Positions 12,764-22,838 of a stretch of 64,000 nt of DNA are shown here, in pieces. The translations under genes were made by a program, and so were the position numbers. The stretch's first letter is position 1; every line of letters begins with the position of its first letter. The notes below the pieces were generated by a model. The model did no database searches and was not told the origin of the DNA. It was given only the letters and a program-made list of their open reading frames with translations. Source of the DNA: Plotosus lineatus (Eukaryota; Chordata; Actinopteri; Siluriformes; Plotosidae); assembly GCA_024760905.1 (NCBI GenBank), contig CM045737.1, positions 19,057,348 to 19,121,347 of the forward strand, read 5' to 3'.

Positions 12764-13160
12764 CACTTCTGGAAATAATCTGTATTTTGATAGTGATTAA
12801 AATGATACAGTATACTCCTGAAATCGATTGTTTTTGTTAGACATGTGAGCAGAGCTGTGAGTATAGCACGGAGGAGCAGAGTGCACTGAAGTCCAGAGAG
12901 ACAGAGAGAGAGACAGAGAGATTTTTATTAGTTTCTCAGGTGCTTCTTAAACAGCCAACAGAAATATCCTTCAAAGACTTACTTTTTACTTTAACTTGAA
13001 TATGATGAAATTGATGATGAGACAGTACTTTTATTTTTACCAAAGTACTTTTACCTGTTTTTACACACCCATCTGTACCTCTACTTGCATGAAGAAAGTG
13101 TACACTCGGAACATTTCAGTACCTACAGATAACTTAATCTCGCTAATCCACTTTATATGT
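12764..13160. other. No feature seen
   Basis: AT-rich, with a short (GA)n-like patch at about 12897-12922. No gene or repeat boundary recognised. Confidence 0.5.
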
Positions 13161-13723
13161 ACCATATTTTTTGGACCATAAGGCGCGCATAAAAGCCTTT
13201 AAATCATCTTTTTTTTTTTTTTTTTTTTTTTTTACCTGGTGGTGCGCCCTTTATTCTGATGCGCCTTGCTGCGGATGTTGCCGTTCGACTCCACCTCACT
13301 GGCACTGTCAAAACCCAAGTGAAGCAAACTAATTCAGCGCTTACCATCATTCTGGTGGCTTAACCAAAGAACTTTAACAGATATTACAAAGAATTCCAAA
13401 CTGATATTATAAACAAATATTGGTGCCAACAGGTCGTAAATTAGAGGGATACGATTTTCATGTCCAAATACCAGGATAAGGCACTGCTACAGGTGTCCCC
13501 TTGAGACCTCGGATTAACCTTCTAAACTTTAAAGTTAGACTGATACAGCTCCTGAAGAGTAATGACCTCGGTTCGGTAATGAACACAATACTAATGCACT
13601 GTCTCTTTAAGGGGGCGTGACTGAAAGAAGGTCACGACTCGAGAAGATTTCTAATCTCCATCTCTATTGATCTGACTTCATACGCGAAGGAATAATAGAT
13701 AAAATATAACAATAATAATAATA

Positions 13724-14015
13724 CAGTCGGCCGCCAACTTACGAAATCAATCCGTTCCAGAGCCTTTTTCGTAACGCGGGGATTTCGTAAGGGGTCACAA
13801 CTTACATGTTAAACGCCTAATTTGTTCCAAGGATCCAGTCTTTGGACTGGATAAACCCCATAAACTCTTTAAAAATGATAAAAGTACACCAATTTTGTAT
13901 GAAATGTGTTAAAAGTAAAAGAAAATTATTTATTAAACCATTTAAACATTTTATTAACATATTAAACCCTTTTATTAACATATTTGTTAATTAAACCATT
14001 ATTAAACATTTTTTA

Positions 14016-14046
<31 letters not shown>

Positions 14047-14791
14047 TCCTCTCTCTCTCTCTCTCTCTCACACACGCGCTGCGGGCCATGCCCACAAGAC
14101 ATGGAATTCAAAGTGCATTCCCTGCTTGACAAACTCAACTTTAATTTGATTCCTTGAGGGATCGGAATTCCAGATAAGCTCAAATGCACCCACATTTATT
14201 GAACATTTACTGAATTAAACAACTTAAAAAACTAAAAACTAAAGCTTTATTCTCTCTATCTCTCTCTCTTGCTCTCGCTCGCGCTGCAGGCCACGCCCAC
14301 AAGACATGAATTCAAAGCACATTCCCTGCTTGACCATTTACTGAATTAAAACAACTTAAACTAAACTAAAACTCTCTGTCTCTCTCTCACGCATGCGCAC
14401 GCTGTGGGCCACGCCCACAAAACGTTAATTCAAAGCACATTCCCTGCTTGACAAACTCAACTTTAATTTGATTCCTTGAGGGATAGGAATTCCAGATGAG
14501 CTCAAATGCACCCACATTTATTAAACATTTACTGAATTAAAACAACTTAAAAACTAAACTAAAGAGTGTGAAGTTTCCTTCTGTCTCTATCTGGGAGGCT
14601 AGTGGGGCGGGATGTTGAGAGACAGCCAATGACAGAGCAACTCGCACGTTGTGTGAAATTTTGATTGGCATGTTTGAATTTCTTATCGTAAGAGGGGGTT
14701 GTTTCGTATCTCGGGGACAGAAACCCAGGAAATGTTTTTCGTAACCCGGGGATTTCGCACACAGGGTTCTTCGTAAGTTGGGGGCCAACTG
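13724..14791. mobile_element. Pogo/Tc1-type TIR element with internal tandem repeats
   Basis: The left terminus cagtcggccgccaacttacg and the right terminus (reverse complement cagttggcccccaacttacg) match at 18 of 20 positions, with TA on both sides (13722-13723, 14792-14793). Inside are three copies of a repeat unit (14041-14566). There is no transposase reading frame, so it is non-autonomous. Confidence 0.8.
14041..14566. repeat. Three tandem units inside the TIR element
   Basis: Each unit has a (CT)n lead, then gggccacgcccacaa, then attccctgcttgac, then tactgaattaaa. Units start at about 14041, 14249 and 14368. The middle one lacks the 'caactttaatttgattcctt' portion, so it is shorter (about 119 bases against about 200). 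Confidence 0.8.
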
Positions 14792-14824
14792 TAATAAAAA
14801 TAATTAATAATAGAGGGTTCTGGG

Positions 14825-15172
14825 GGCAGTGGTGGTCTAGTGGATAGGGCGCAGGATCATTGATCCTAAGGTTGGGGGTTCGAGTCCCCCCAGGGTTGTC
14901 ACCGTCCCGTCCAGTGCAGCTAACTGGGTTATCAAAGACGGGCCATGTCTCTCACTGTCTATGGTGAGAGGCATGTAAAAGAACCATTGCTGACTTTCGT
15001 AAAGAGTAGGCTGCAAAGCCGTCAGCATGTTTCTGTTCCTTGCTAAAGGGTTGTGACAGGAAGGACATCCGACGTTAAAAAAAAAAACCTATGCCAAATA
15101 AAATGTGCAAATCAGATGATTCGCTGTGGCGACTCCCGGGAAAGAGAAAAAGCCGAAAGGAAAAGAAGAAGA
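14825..15172 (+). repeat. SINE type I, full length
   Basis: A tRNA-like head with A box tggtctagtgg (14833-14843) and B box ggttcgagtcc (14877-14887), the shared core, then a LINE-derived tail: first the RTE leader segment (aggaaggacatccgacg, atgccaaataaaatgtgc), then the RTE 3' terminus (gattcgctgtggcgact, gccgaaaggaaaagaag). An imperfect 13-bp direct repeat (agagggttctggg at 14812-14824, agagggatctggg at 15173-15185) is its target duplication. It lies inside the element 13161-15514. Confidence 0.92.
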
Positions 15173-15741
15173 AGAGGGATCTGGGCTTCATGTCCAAATT
15201 GCCTAACTGTTAAACTCAGACACTGAAGATGAAGAATTTGCTGGATTTGTGGAAGAAATAACTGAAAACATAAGTACTGTATTGTTTTATATTGTTACAA
15301 CTGAACAATGTTGAGTTACTGTGAAATGTATTATTTTATATTTTATGTGATATAACTGAACAATGTTAAGTTATTGTGAGAGTTGAATTAAGTTTGACTT
15401 ATCTGACTTTTGTTTCGCTTAATGCACCTTATATATGGGCAGAGACCGTTCGCTCATCATATATTGCTAGTGCGCCTTATGATCCGGTGCATCATATGAC
15501 CTGGAAAATATGGTATGTTTTCACAAGGTGGAAGGAAACCAGAGAAATCGGAGGAAACCCGTGTGGATAAAAGAACAACAAGGTGAAACTTTGGTAAGAC
15601 TGAACCAAAGCTATGAGGCAGCAATAAAAAATATCATGTCAGTAAAGTTTCAAAAATAGTATGCATACGCTACCAGTTTATTCATTATATTGTTTAATAA
15701 AATTCTAGCTGAGCATATAAATGTGTGAATGTAGTAGTGCA

Positions 15742-16059
15742 TTTTAATGAGTACATCAGAGGGACAGCACATGTAAGAGGTTTTGGAGACGAAGTCAGAG
15801 AGGCTAGATTGAGATGGTTTGGACATGTACAAAAGGAGGGATAGTGAATACATTGGGGGTAAGATGTTGAGGTTGGAACTGCCAGGCAGAAGGCATAGAG
15901 GAAAACCAACAAGAAGATTTCTGGATGTGGTGAAGGAAGACATGAAGATAGTTGGTGTAAGAGAAAAAGATGCAGAGAACAGGGTGAGATGGAGACAGAT
16001 GATTCGCTGTGGCGACCCCTGAAGGGAACAACCGAAAGGAAAAGAACAAAAAGAAAGAA
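15742..16059 (+). mobile_element. RTE-like LINE, copy H, 5'-truncated
   Basis: Only the last about 318 bases are present, from the sequence coding for the region before WFGHV through MDVVKED to the 3' end gcgacccctgaagggaac. A perfect 15-bp direct repeat (gaatgtagtagtgca, 15727-15741 and 16060-16074) flanks it, showing target-primed insertion. A degraded frame survives at 15819-16022. Confidence 0.93.
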
Positions 16060-16192
16060 GAATGTAGTAGTGCACTGTGGCAGTTTGGTCAAAGTATATC
16101 CACAACCCACTATATTACACTGCTGTATAGGAGAAAGAAATTTGGAAATAGAAATAAGAGAATAATATAATGTATTTAATAGAAAATATTAA

Positions 16193-16440
16193 AGTGCAGC
16201 TAAGTGGGTTATCAAAGGTCGGCCATGTCTCCCACTGTCTATGGTGAGAGGTTCGCATAAAAGAACCATTTCTGACTTTCGTCAAGAGTGGCTGCATAGC
16301 CGTCAGCGTGTTTCTGCCCTGCGATGGCCTGGCGAGCTGTCCAGGGTGCACTCTGCACTTCCCCAGAGTTGGCTGAGATGGGCACCAGCCTCCCCACGAC
16401 CCTAATTAGGATTAAGTGGTTTGACTAATGAATGAATGAA
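16193..16440 (+). repeat. SINE type II, 5'-truncated
   Basis: Begins in the core (gtgcagctaagtgggttatc), carries the type II tail (ctggcgagctgtccagggtg, gaccctaattaggattaag) and ends in aatgaatgaatgaaa. Confidence 0.85.
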
Positions 16441-16600
16441 AAATCCTAATCTGGGTCACTGGGAGGTTGGCGCCCATCTCAGTCGACTCTGGTCGAGGGT
16501 CGTGTACATCCTGGACAGTTATCCAGGCCATCACAGTATATGTGATAATGTTAAATTCAAATGGTATAGAAAACAAATAAATGTTGGGGGCGCGCGACGA
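16441..16600 (-). repeat. Fragment of type II/V-SINE tail
   Basis: On the minus strand this carries the tail segment (ggcgcccatctcagtcgact in plus) next to the previous SINE in the opposite orientation, followed by unrelated AT-rich DNA from about 16530. Confidence 0.5.
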
Positions 16601-16679
16601 CACACACTACTCATCTACAGATAGACTGCAACAATATGGAATTCAGCAGTAGTACATTCAAAGCTGCTGAAATCCTACT

Positions 16680-16990
16680 AGTAGGGTTGCAGGGAAGCTG
16701 GAGCCTATCTCAGCCCACACTGGGCAAAGTGGGATACACACTGAACAGCTCACAGACTATCGCAGGGCCAACACACAACCATTCACGCTGAAATTCACGC
16801 AGCAATTTTAACAACCAAAAGGTACATGTCTTTGGACAGTGGGAAGAAACTGGAGTACCCAGACGAAAACCACAAAAGCACAAGGAGAACATGAAAATTC
16901 CGTACAGAAACACCCGAAACCCAGGACTCGAACCCTGGACCTTGCTATTGTGAGGAGGACATGTTAATTACTATACCATCATACTCCTAA
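16680..16990 (-). repeat. Fish SINE with V-SINE-like layout
   Basis: Same body as at 5702 (ggctggagcctatctcag analogue, tctttggacagtgggaagaa, ggactcgaaccctggacc). The tRNA-like head is at the right end, worn (gtgaggaggacatgttaatt). Confidence 0.75.
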
Positions 16991-18690
16991 CTGTAGTACA
17001 AACAATACAAATATAAAGTAATCATATCCCAAATGCAATCACCATTATAAATGTGTTTATTCCCACAGTAGTGTTACTCTCATCAGCCCACATGTCTTTC
17101 CCTTGTGTTCCATTTGTTTGCTTATTTAACATAGAACTTCTTTTGTTCGTGCCAATACATGCTTTCCTCAGTTCCAGACCACACCTCAATAACAAATAAT
17201 CCTGTTTACTTTACCGTGAAAGCAGCAATGATTCTGTATTAGTCCTCGTGAAATCATTTGCTCCCTCATTGCTTCCCACTTACAATTTGGATCCTTCTGT
17301 CTTGCTCCTAGCATTCGTTTGTATAACATCAGTAGATGAGACTTTTATGCCAAACGACCTTAGTAATGGAAAATGCATGGTTGATTTTTAACCATGAAAG
17401 CCTAACACTGATAAACAGAAAACAAAAACAGCCGACCATCTTCTATACAAGCATGCCGTTTAAATCCATCCCAAATTCTGATTTTGCATTAAGTTTATTT
17501 TTATTATTCTTCAGTCCTGATGCTGTGCAGCCTACGGATCAGTGTGATTTTCTTTATACACATCAGGTTTAATAGCAAGTACAATTCCTTATCTAAAAGC
17601 TGCACCAGAATCTTCATTTAGTAATTATTTTACTCTGTCAACACCACTGAGGCGATGAATCAATTTTGCAATTATCAATTAATTAGAATCTTTATCTGAT
17701 GGATAAACTGAATTGCAGACATAATACACACGATTTAATGGCATTTCTTAATCGCAATTCTTGGCAATCACCAGGGACCAATTACTGGCCATAAGATAAA
17801 GAGGAACCATTAATAATGCCATACCCTGTTTTACTTTCACATTCATTTATTTGGGCAGACCCTTTTTTTTTTTTTTTAAAGTGAACAGATTTTTTTTCCC
17901 CCTCAAATGACCTTGATTTTGTAAATACTGATAATATAAATTCACTGGCATAATGAGAAGAACCTGATGTGCAGTGCTGCTGAAAGATCCACTTTTCCCT
18001 GCTGTGCTTACAACATGAGCTCAGAAAATTAATTGAAGTTTATCCCAAAAAAAAAAAAAAAAAATCCAAGGATTACGGTTTAAAAACAACAAAAGGCTTA
18101 ATCTAATTACATAATTAAGGTCATGGAATTTAATTGTGTAATCAAAATCTAGATATTGACCTCGTGCACAGCAACCAATTTATTTATGTGAAAGGAGAAC
18201 AAAGACAAATTTGACAAATTTCCTGGCAAATATAAGACAGCTACTAAAAGGTGCAAAATTAAACAGCATTTATAACAGAAGATGTGTTTTTCCAGCATCT
18301 ACACATATGCTTTCTATTTTCAGCCACTGATTTCTACAGCAATTACACTGCTTTCAGCTCGGATCCAGTCTGTTACAGTGAGGTGTTATACCCAAGTTCC
18401 ATTTCAGCAGAGTCACTAAGCGTCACACACGCTACTTCACACCCTCTTTTTTTATTTCAGTGCCCCGCTTCCAGTAGCAGTGGACATGGCGCTCTTTCTC
18501 CCACGTGTCCGATGATGGTGCTCCCGCCAGCCACTTCCAAATAAAAGCTGACAACATGCAATTTTCTCTACCAAATTATTTTAATTCAGCATGGTAGTGG
18601 CACCAGCAGACCAGATGTGCTTCCTGTCTACCCTATTTTAAGTAGGAATAACATTACAACTCAAAAGAAATTCATGGAACAATTCTATCG
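16991..18690. other. Unique DNA with possible conserved block
   Basis: No repeat signature was recognised. At 17580-17850 the sequence is complex and rich in TAATTA-like and ATTA motifs, as expected of a vertebrate conserved non-coding element. At 18324-18544 two polypyrimidine-AG acceptor-like sites precede an open frame that ends in TAA overlapping an AATAAA. I do not recognise the peptide. Neither is proven. Confidence 0.4.
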
Positions 18691-18998
18691 ATCTTCTCTT
18701 TTCGGCTTTTTCCCCGTTCTCAAGAGTCGCCACAGCGAATCATCTGATTCGCCAATTTGATTTGGCATGGGTTTTTACTTCAGATGCCCTTCCTGACACA
18801 ACCCTTTAGCAAGGGACAGGAACACGCCGATGGCTTTGCAGCCTACTCTTTACGAAAGTCAGCAATGGTTCTCTTACATGCCTCTGACCAGAGACAGTGA
18901 GAGACATGGCCCGCCTTTGATAACCCAGTTAGCTGCACTGGGAGGGGGACAGTGACAACCCTGGGGGGACTCGAACCCCCAACCTTAGGATCAGCGAT
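18691..18998 (-). repeat. SINE type I, head missing
   Basis: On the minus strand it ends in the RTE-type 3' tail (left end, ttttcggctttttccccg), then leader-like segment (gatgcccttcctgacaca), core and part of the head up to ggatcagcgat, where a TA microsatellite begins. The tRNA A-box portion is lost. Confidence 0.85.
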
Positions 18999-19085
18999 AT
19001 ATATGAATATATATATATACATATATATATATATATTTATATACAATAAATATATATATATTTATATATAATAAATATATATATT
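18999..19085. repeat. AT-rich microsatellite
   Basis: Imperfect (TA)n with TTTA interruptions. Confidence 0.9.
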
Positions 19086-19216
19086 TTTTTTTTTTCTTCA
19101 AATTCCTCATCACTACTGTAGTAACAATAAAAAAAAACATAAAACACTAAAAACTAAAAACAATAAATCACTTTTAGTCAACAATTTTATTAATACAGTA
19201 AAAAGGTTTTGAGTAC

Positions 19217-19219
<3 letters not shown>

Positions 19220-19247
<28 letters not shown>
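19220..19247. repeat. (AAT)n microsatellite
   Basis: About nine ATA/AAT units. Confidence 0.9.
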
Positions 19248-19253
19248 GATATA

Positions 19254-19327
19254 CAGTAGGCCCTCGTTATTCATGGGGGTTTGGTTCCGGCCCCTCCCGC
19301 GAATGAAGATAATCCACAAGTTCAGTA
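19254..19327 (+). mobile_element. Tigger-like terminal fragment
   Basis: Starts with cagtaggccctcgttattc after TA and continues like the reverse of the element end at 39700-39775 (ggtttggttccggcccc, cgcgaatgaagataatcc). It stops at a TA where the next element (19328) begins, so that element probably inserted into it. Confidence 0.7.
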
Positions 19328-20031
19328 CAGACACTTCCCGACTTACGTTTTTAATTGGTTTTTGACGGCCGAACTTAAGTTGAAAGAGAATGTAAGTTTT
19401 TACAGTGACGTATAACGCTCATACTGTACTATACATCCATAAATACCATTACCGTATCTCATAAAACACCCCTAAATCAATTATTATAAACATAACATTG
19501 TAAAATAATATCAAATATATCAAATAATATCAACATTAATTTTAAATAAGTCACTTATTTATAATGGGTCACTTTACATGAAGCTTTAAACAGCCAATCA
19601 ACGCTTACAACATGTGAGGCGCTCAATACCAAAAGTACAGTAGTGTACTTGCGAAAGTAGTGTATTTGCTATGGGTTATACAGATTTCCGGTCTTTCAAG
19701 TGCGCAAGGGTACCGTTGAATTAGTTTAGAACACAGACTGCACTGATGTGAATCACCAACCATATTTTCTTAGGGTCACAAAAGTCCGCAAAACAGTGTA
19801 AACACAAAGATCACAGAGACAACGTCTTAACACAAGGGTAACACGCTATATATATAAACTAAACTGGGAAGAAAGAGGGGCACGTTCAGTCTGTCGTTTG
19901 TAAACAATGGACGCAGCGTAATTACGTCATCACGTCAGTGTACTATGTAGGTACATCTAAACTCAAAATTTGACCTTTAAAAAACAAAAAAAAAAAAACG
20001 TAAAACGGATGAACGTAATTCGGGGAGCGTC

Positions 20032-20033
<2 letters not shown>
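19328..20033 (+). mobile_element. MITE-like family 1 element
   Basis: TIRs cagacacttcccgacttacg (left) and the reverse complement of cgtaattcggggagcgtctg (right), with TA at 19326-19327 and 20034-20035. The interior (ccataaataccattaccgta, cataaaacacccctaaatca, tttacatgaagctttaaaca) recurs at 40350, 47454, 48233 and 50168. It has no coding capacity. It lacks about 250 bases present in the 48233 copy. Confidence 0.85.

Positions 20034-20040
<7 letters not shown>

Positions 20041-20091
<51 letters not shown>
20041..20091. repeat. (TA)n microsatellite
   Basis: Pure TA repeat next to the right end of the preceding element. Confidence 0.95.
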
Positions 20092-20094
<3 letters not shown>

Positions 20095-20778
20095 CAAAAG
20101 TGCCCTCATATTATATTACTCATTTATAATAATAATCATCATCATCATCACCACCACATTAAATACTGCAGTGTCCATCTTCTCAAGGTAACGCTCCCAA
20201 AGAACAAGGAAAAATATAATATTTTCATGACACGGATGAATCAGAAATGCCTACAAGTACCTACTAGTTGGTGTTTGTGTGGTAGGCTTGTCACACAGTA
20301 GCTTGTGAGCCCATGCGGAAAATGAACACCATCTTGCTAACATAGCATTTAAAAATACCATATCCATGTTAGTGAAAATAAGCATTTTTGCAGTAGAACT
20401 GTTCAGACAAAAGAAAATTGCTTGTAAAAATGAATTACAAGGTTTTAGCTACAAACAATGCTGTGTAATGATTTCTTCAGAAGAATGCAGACATATATTT
20501 TTCAGGGCAGGAGCGGTGTTGAGCACTGCTGCCAGAAAAATCACACAATGCTGAGGCAAACTAAACTAATGCTTATAGAATAAATCTATAGGTTGATCCA
20601 TTAATTATTTGACCTTTAAAATAATTAAACGATTGAAGTGGTACAAATAGCATTACAAATGAGTAATTATTATTAATTATATCTACGAGTTATTGATTAA
20701 TGATTTATTCTTAACTTTTGCACATTATACATACACACACATTATATATATATATATATATATATACACATACATATA
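20092..20778. other. AT-rich DNA, no gene seen
   Basis: Contains short AAT/ATC repeats near 20128-20160 and TA/CA repeats at 20731-20768. Nothing else recognised. Confidence 0.5.
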
Positions 20779-22314
20779 CTACTCCTCAAAAAATTAGCAT
20801 ATTGTGATAAAGTTCATTATTTTCTGTAATGTACTGATAAGCATTAGACTTTCATATATTTTCGATTCATTACACACAACTGAAGTAGTTCAAGCCTTTT
20901 ATTGTTTTAATATTGATAATTTTGGCAAAAAAGTAAAGAAAAACCAAAAATCCCCATCTCAAAAAATTAGCATATTTCATCGGACCAATAAAAAAAGTGT
21001 TTTTAATCCAAAAAAAAAAGTCAACCTTCAAATAATTATGTTCAGTTATGCACTCAATACTTGGTCGGGAATCCTTTTGCAGAAATGACTGCTTCAATGC
21101 AGCGTCGCATGGAGGCAATCAGCCTGTGGCACTGCTGAGGTGTTATGGAGGCTCAGGATGCTTCGATAGCGGCCTTAAGCTCATCCACAGTGTTGGGTCT
21201 GGTGTCTCTCAACTTTCTCTTCACAATATCCCACAGATTCTCTATGGAGTTCAGGTCAGGAGAGTTGGCAGGCCAATTGAGCACAGTAAGACCATGGTCA
21301 GTAAACCATTTACCAGTGGTTTTGGCACCGTGAGCAGGTGCCAGGTCGTGCTGAAAAATGAAATCTTCATCTCCATAAAGCTTTTCAGCAGATGGAAGCA
21401 TGAAGTGCTCCAAAATTGCTAGCTGCATTGACCCTGCCCTTGATAAAACACAGTGGACCAACACCAGCAGCTGACATGGCACCCCAGACCATCACTGACT
21501 GTGGGTACTTGATACTGGACTTCAGACATTTTGGCATTTCCTTCTCCCCAGTCTTCCTCCAGACTCTGGCACCTTGATTTCCGAATGACATGCAAAATTT
21601 GCTTTCATCCGAAAAAAGTACTTTGGACCACTGAGCAACAGTCCAGTGCTGCTTTTGTGTAGCCCAGGTCAGGCGCTTCTGCCATTGTTTCTGGTTCAAA
21701 AGTGGCTTGACCTGGGGAATGCGGCACATGTAGCCCAGCCCACTTCTTCCACAGGTCCCCCAAGGTCTGGAATCGGCCCTTCCTCAGGGTCCGGTCACCT
21801 CTTCTGGTTGTGCAGCGTTTTCTGCCACACTTTTTCCTTCCCACAGACGTCCCACTGAGGTGCCTTGATACAGCACTCTGGGAACAGCCTATTCGCTCAG
21901 AGATTTCTTTCTGTGTCTTACCCTCTTGCTTGAGGGTGTCAAAGATGGCCTTCTGGACAGCAGTCAGGTCGGCAGTCTTACCCATGATTGCGGTTTTGAG
22001 TAATGAACCAGGTTGGGAGTTTTTAAAAGCCTCAGGAATCTTTTGCAGGTGTTTAGAGTTAATTGGTTGATTCAGATGATTAGCTTAATAGCTCATTTAG
22101 ACTACCTGAACATGATATGCTAATTTTTTGAGACAGGAAGTTTGGGTTTTCATGAGCTGTATGCCAAAATCATCAGTATTAAAACAATAAAAGACCTGAA
22201 ATATTTCAGTTGGTGTGCAATGAATCTAAATTATATGAAAGTTTAATTTTTATCAGTACATTACGGAAAAGAATGAACTTTATCACAATATGCTAATTTT
22301 TTTGAGAAGGACTA

Positions 22315-22315
<1 letters not shown>
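20779..22315 (-). mobile_element. Tc1-like DNA transposon
   Basis: About 1.54 kb with TA at both sides (20777-20778, 22316-22317). The ends are long inverted repeats of roughly 200 bases. The motif tcaaaaaattagcatat occurs twice in each arm (about 20786 and 20958 at the left; about 22120 and 22283 inverted at the right), the IR/DR layout known in some fish Tc1 elements. The transposase lies on the minus strand and is broken. Confidence 0.92.
21054..21985 (-). pseudogene. Tc1-like transposase, DD34E type, broken
   Basis: The start is the methionine of MGKTADLTAVQ at 21985. An N-terminal helix-turn-helix (KTQKEISERIGCSQSAVSRH) would bind the inverted repeats. The catalytic triad is still readable: Asp in LFSDESKF, Asp in FQHDLAPAH and Glu in PDLNSIENLW. 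The reading frame is cut by frameshifts (segments 21985-21605, 21729-21385, 21482-21153) and an in-frame stop after KAAIEAS, where a Trp codon is expected; the tail continues to GFPTKY and a stop at 21054. It is an inactive copy of a family of about 340 residues. Confidence 0.9.

Positions 22316-22347
<32 letters not shown>
22316..22347. repeat. (TA)n microsatellite
   Basis: Sits between the Tc1 element and RTE fragment B. Confidence 0.9.
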
Positions 22348-22349
<2 letters not shown>

Positions 22350-22769
22350 ACCCAGTGTCTCTCCCTCACGCCGGTCCCAAGCCCAGATAAATGCAGAGGG
22401 TTGCATCAGGAAGGGCATCCGGCGTAAAACAAATGCCAAATAAAATATGCGAATTACAAAAAAGAATGACATACTGGATCGGTCTAGGCCCGGGTTAACA
22501 ACGACCGCCATCAGTGCTGTTAACCAACAGGGTGCTGGTGGAAATTCGACTACTGTTGGTCGAAGACGTCAAAGAAGGAGAGGCGGGAGGCGTGTCCGTA
22601 GGCAGAGAGAGAAGAGGAAAGGCACGAGTCTACGACTGAAAGTAGGGACTTTGAATGTTGGAACTATGGCAGGAAAAGGTAGAGAGCTGGCTGACATGAT
22701 GCAGAGGAGGAAGGTGGACACACTGTGTGTTCAGGAGACCAGGTGGAAAGGAAGCAAGGCTAGAAGCAC
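22348..22769 (+). mobile_element. RTE-like LINE, copy B: 5' end only
   Basis: Carries the leader (cccagtgtctctccctcacg, gcatcaggaagggcatccgg), the start region of the polyprotein (ATG at 22447) and the endonuclease start to QETRWKGSKAR, then stops at a TA microsatellite. A copy that keeps the 5' end and lacks the 3' end is not a normal LINE truncation; later rearrangement is likely. It faces copy C in opposite orientation. Confidence 0.88.
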
Positions 22770-22799
22770 ATATATACACATATACATACATATATATAT

Positions 22800-22834
<35 letters not shown>

Positions 22835-22838
22835 CACA
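22770..22838. repeat. TA/CA microsatellite between two LINE copies
   Basis: Imperfect TATACA and TA repeats separate copy B (plus) from the 3' end of copy C (minus). Confidence 0.9.

Larger units (their letters stand above)
13161..15514. mobile_element. TIR element hosting two later insertions
   Basis: The left end (accatattttttggaccata) and the right end (in sense, ctggaaaatatggt) are inverted repeats, with further similarity inside (ggaccataaggcgcg against gcgccttatgatccgg). The direct repeat atgt flanks it (13157-13160 and 15515-15518). The body is interrupted by a second TIR element (13724-14791) and a SINE (14825-15172). I see no transposase. I recall these termini as common in fish non-autonomous DNA transposons but cannot place the superfamily. 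Confidence 0.6.

Noticed and set aside
14041..14566. CRISPR-like array
   Set aside because: Repeat units are long and adjacent, without spacers, inside a eukaryotic TIR element.
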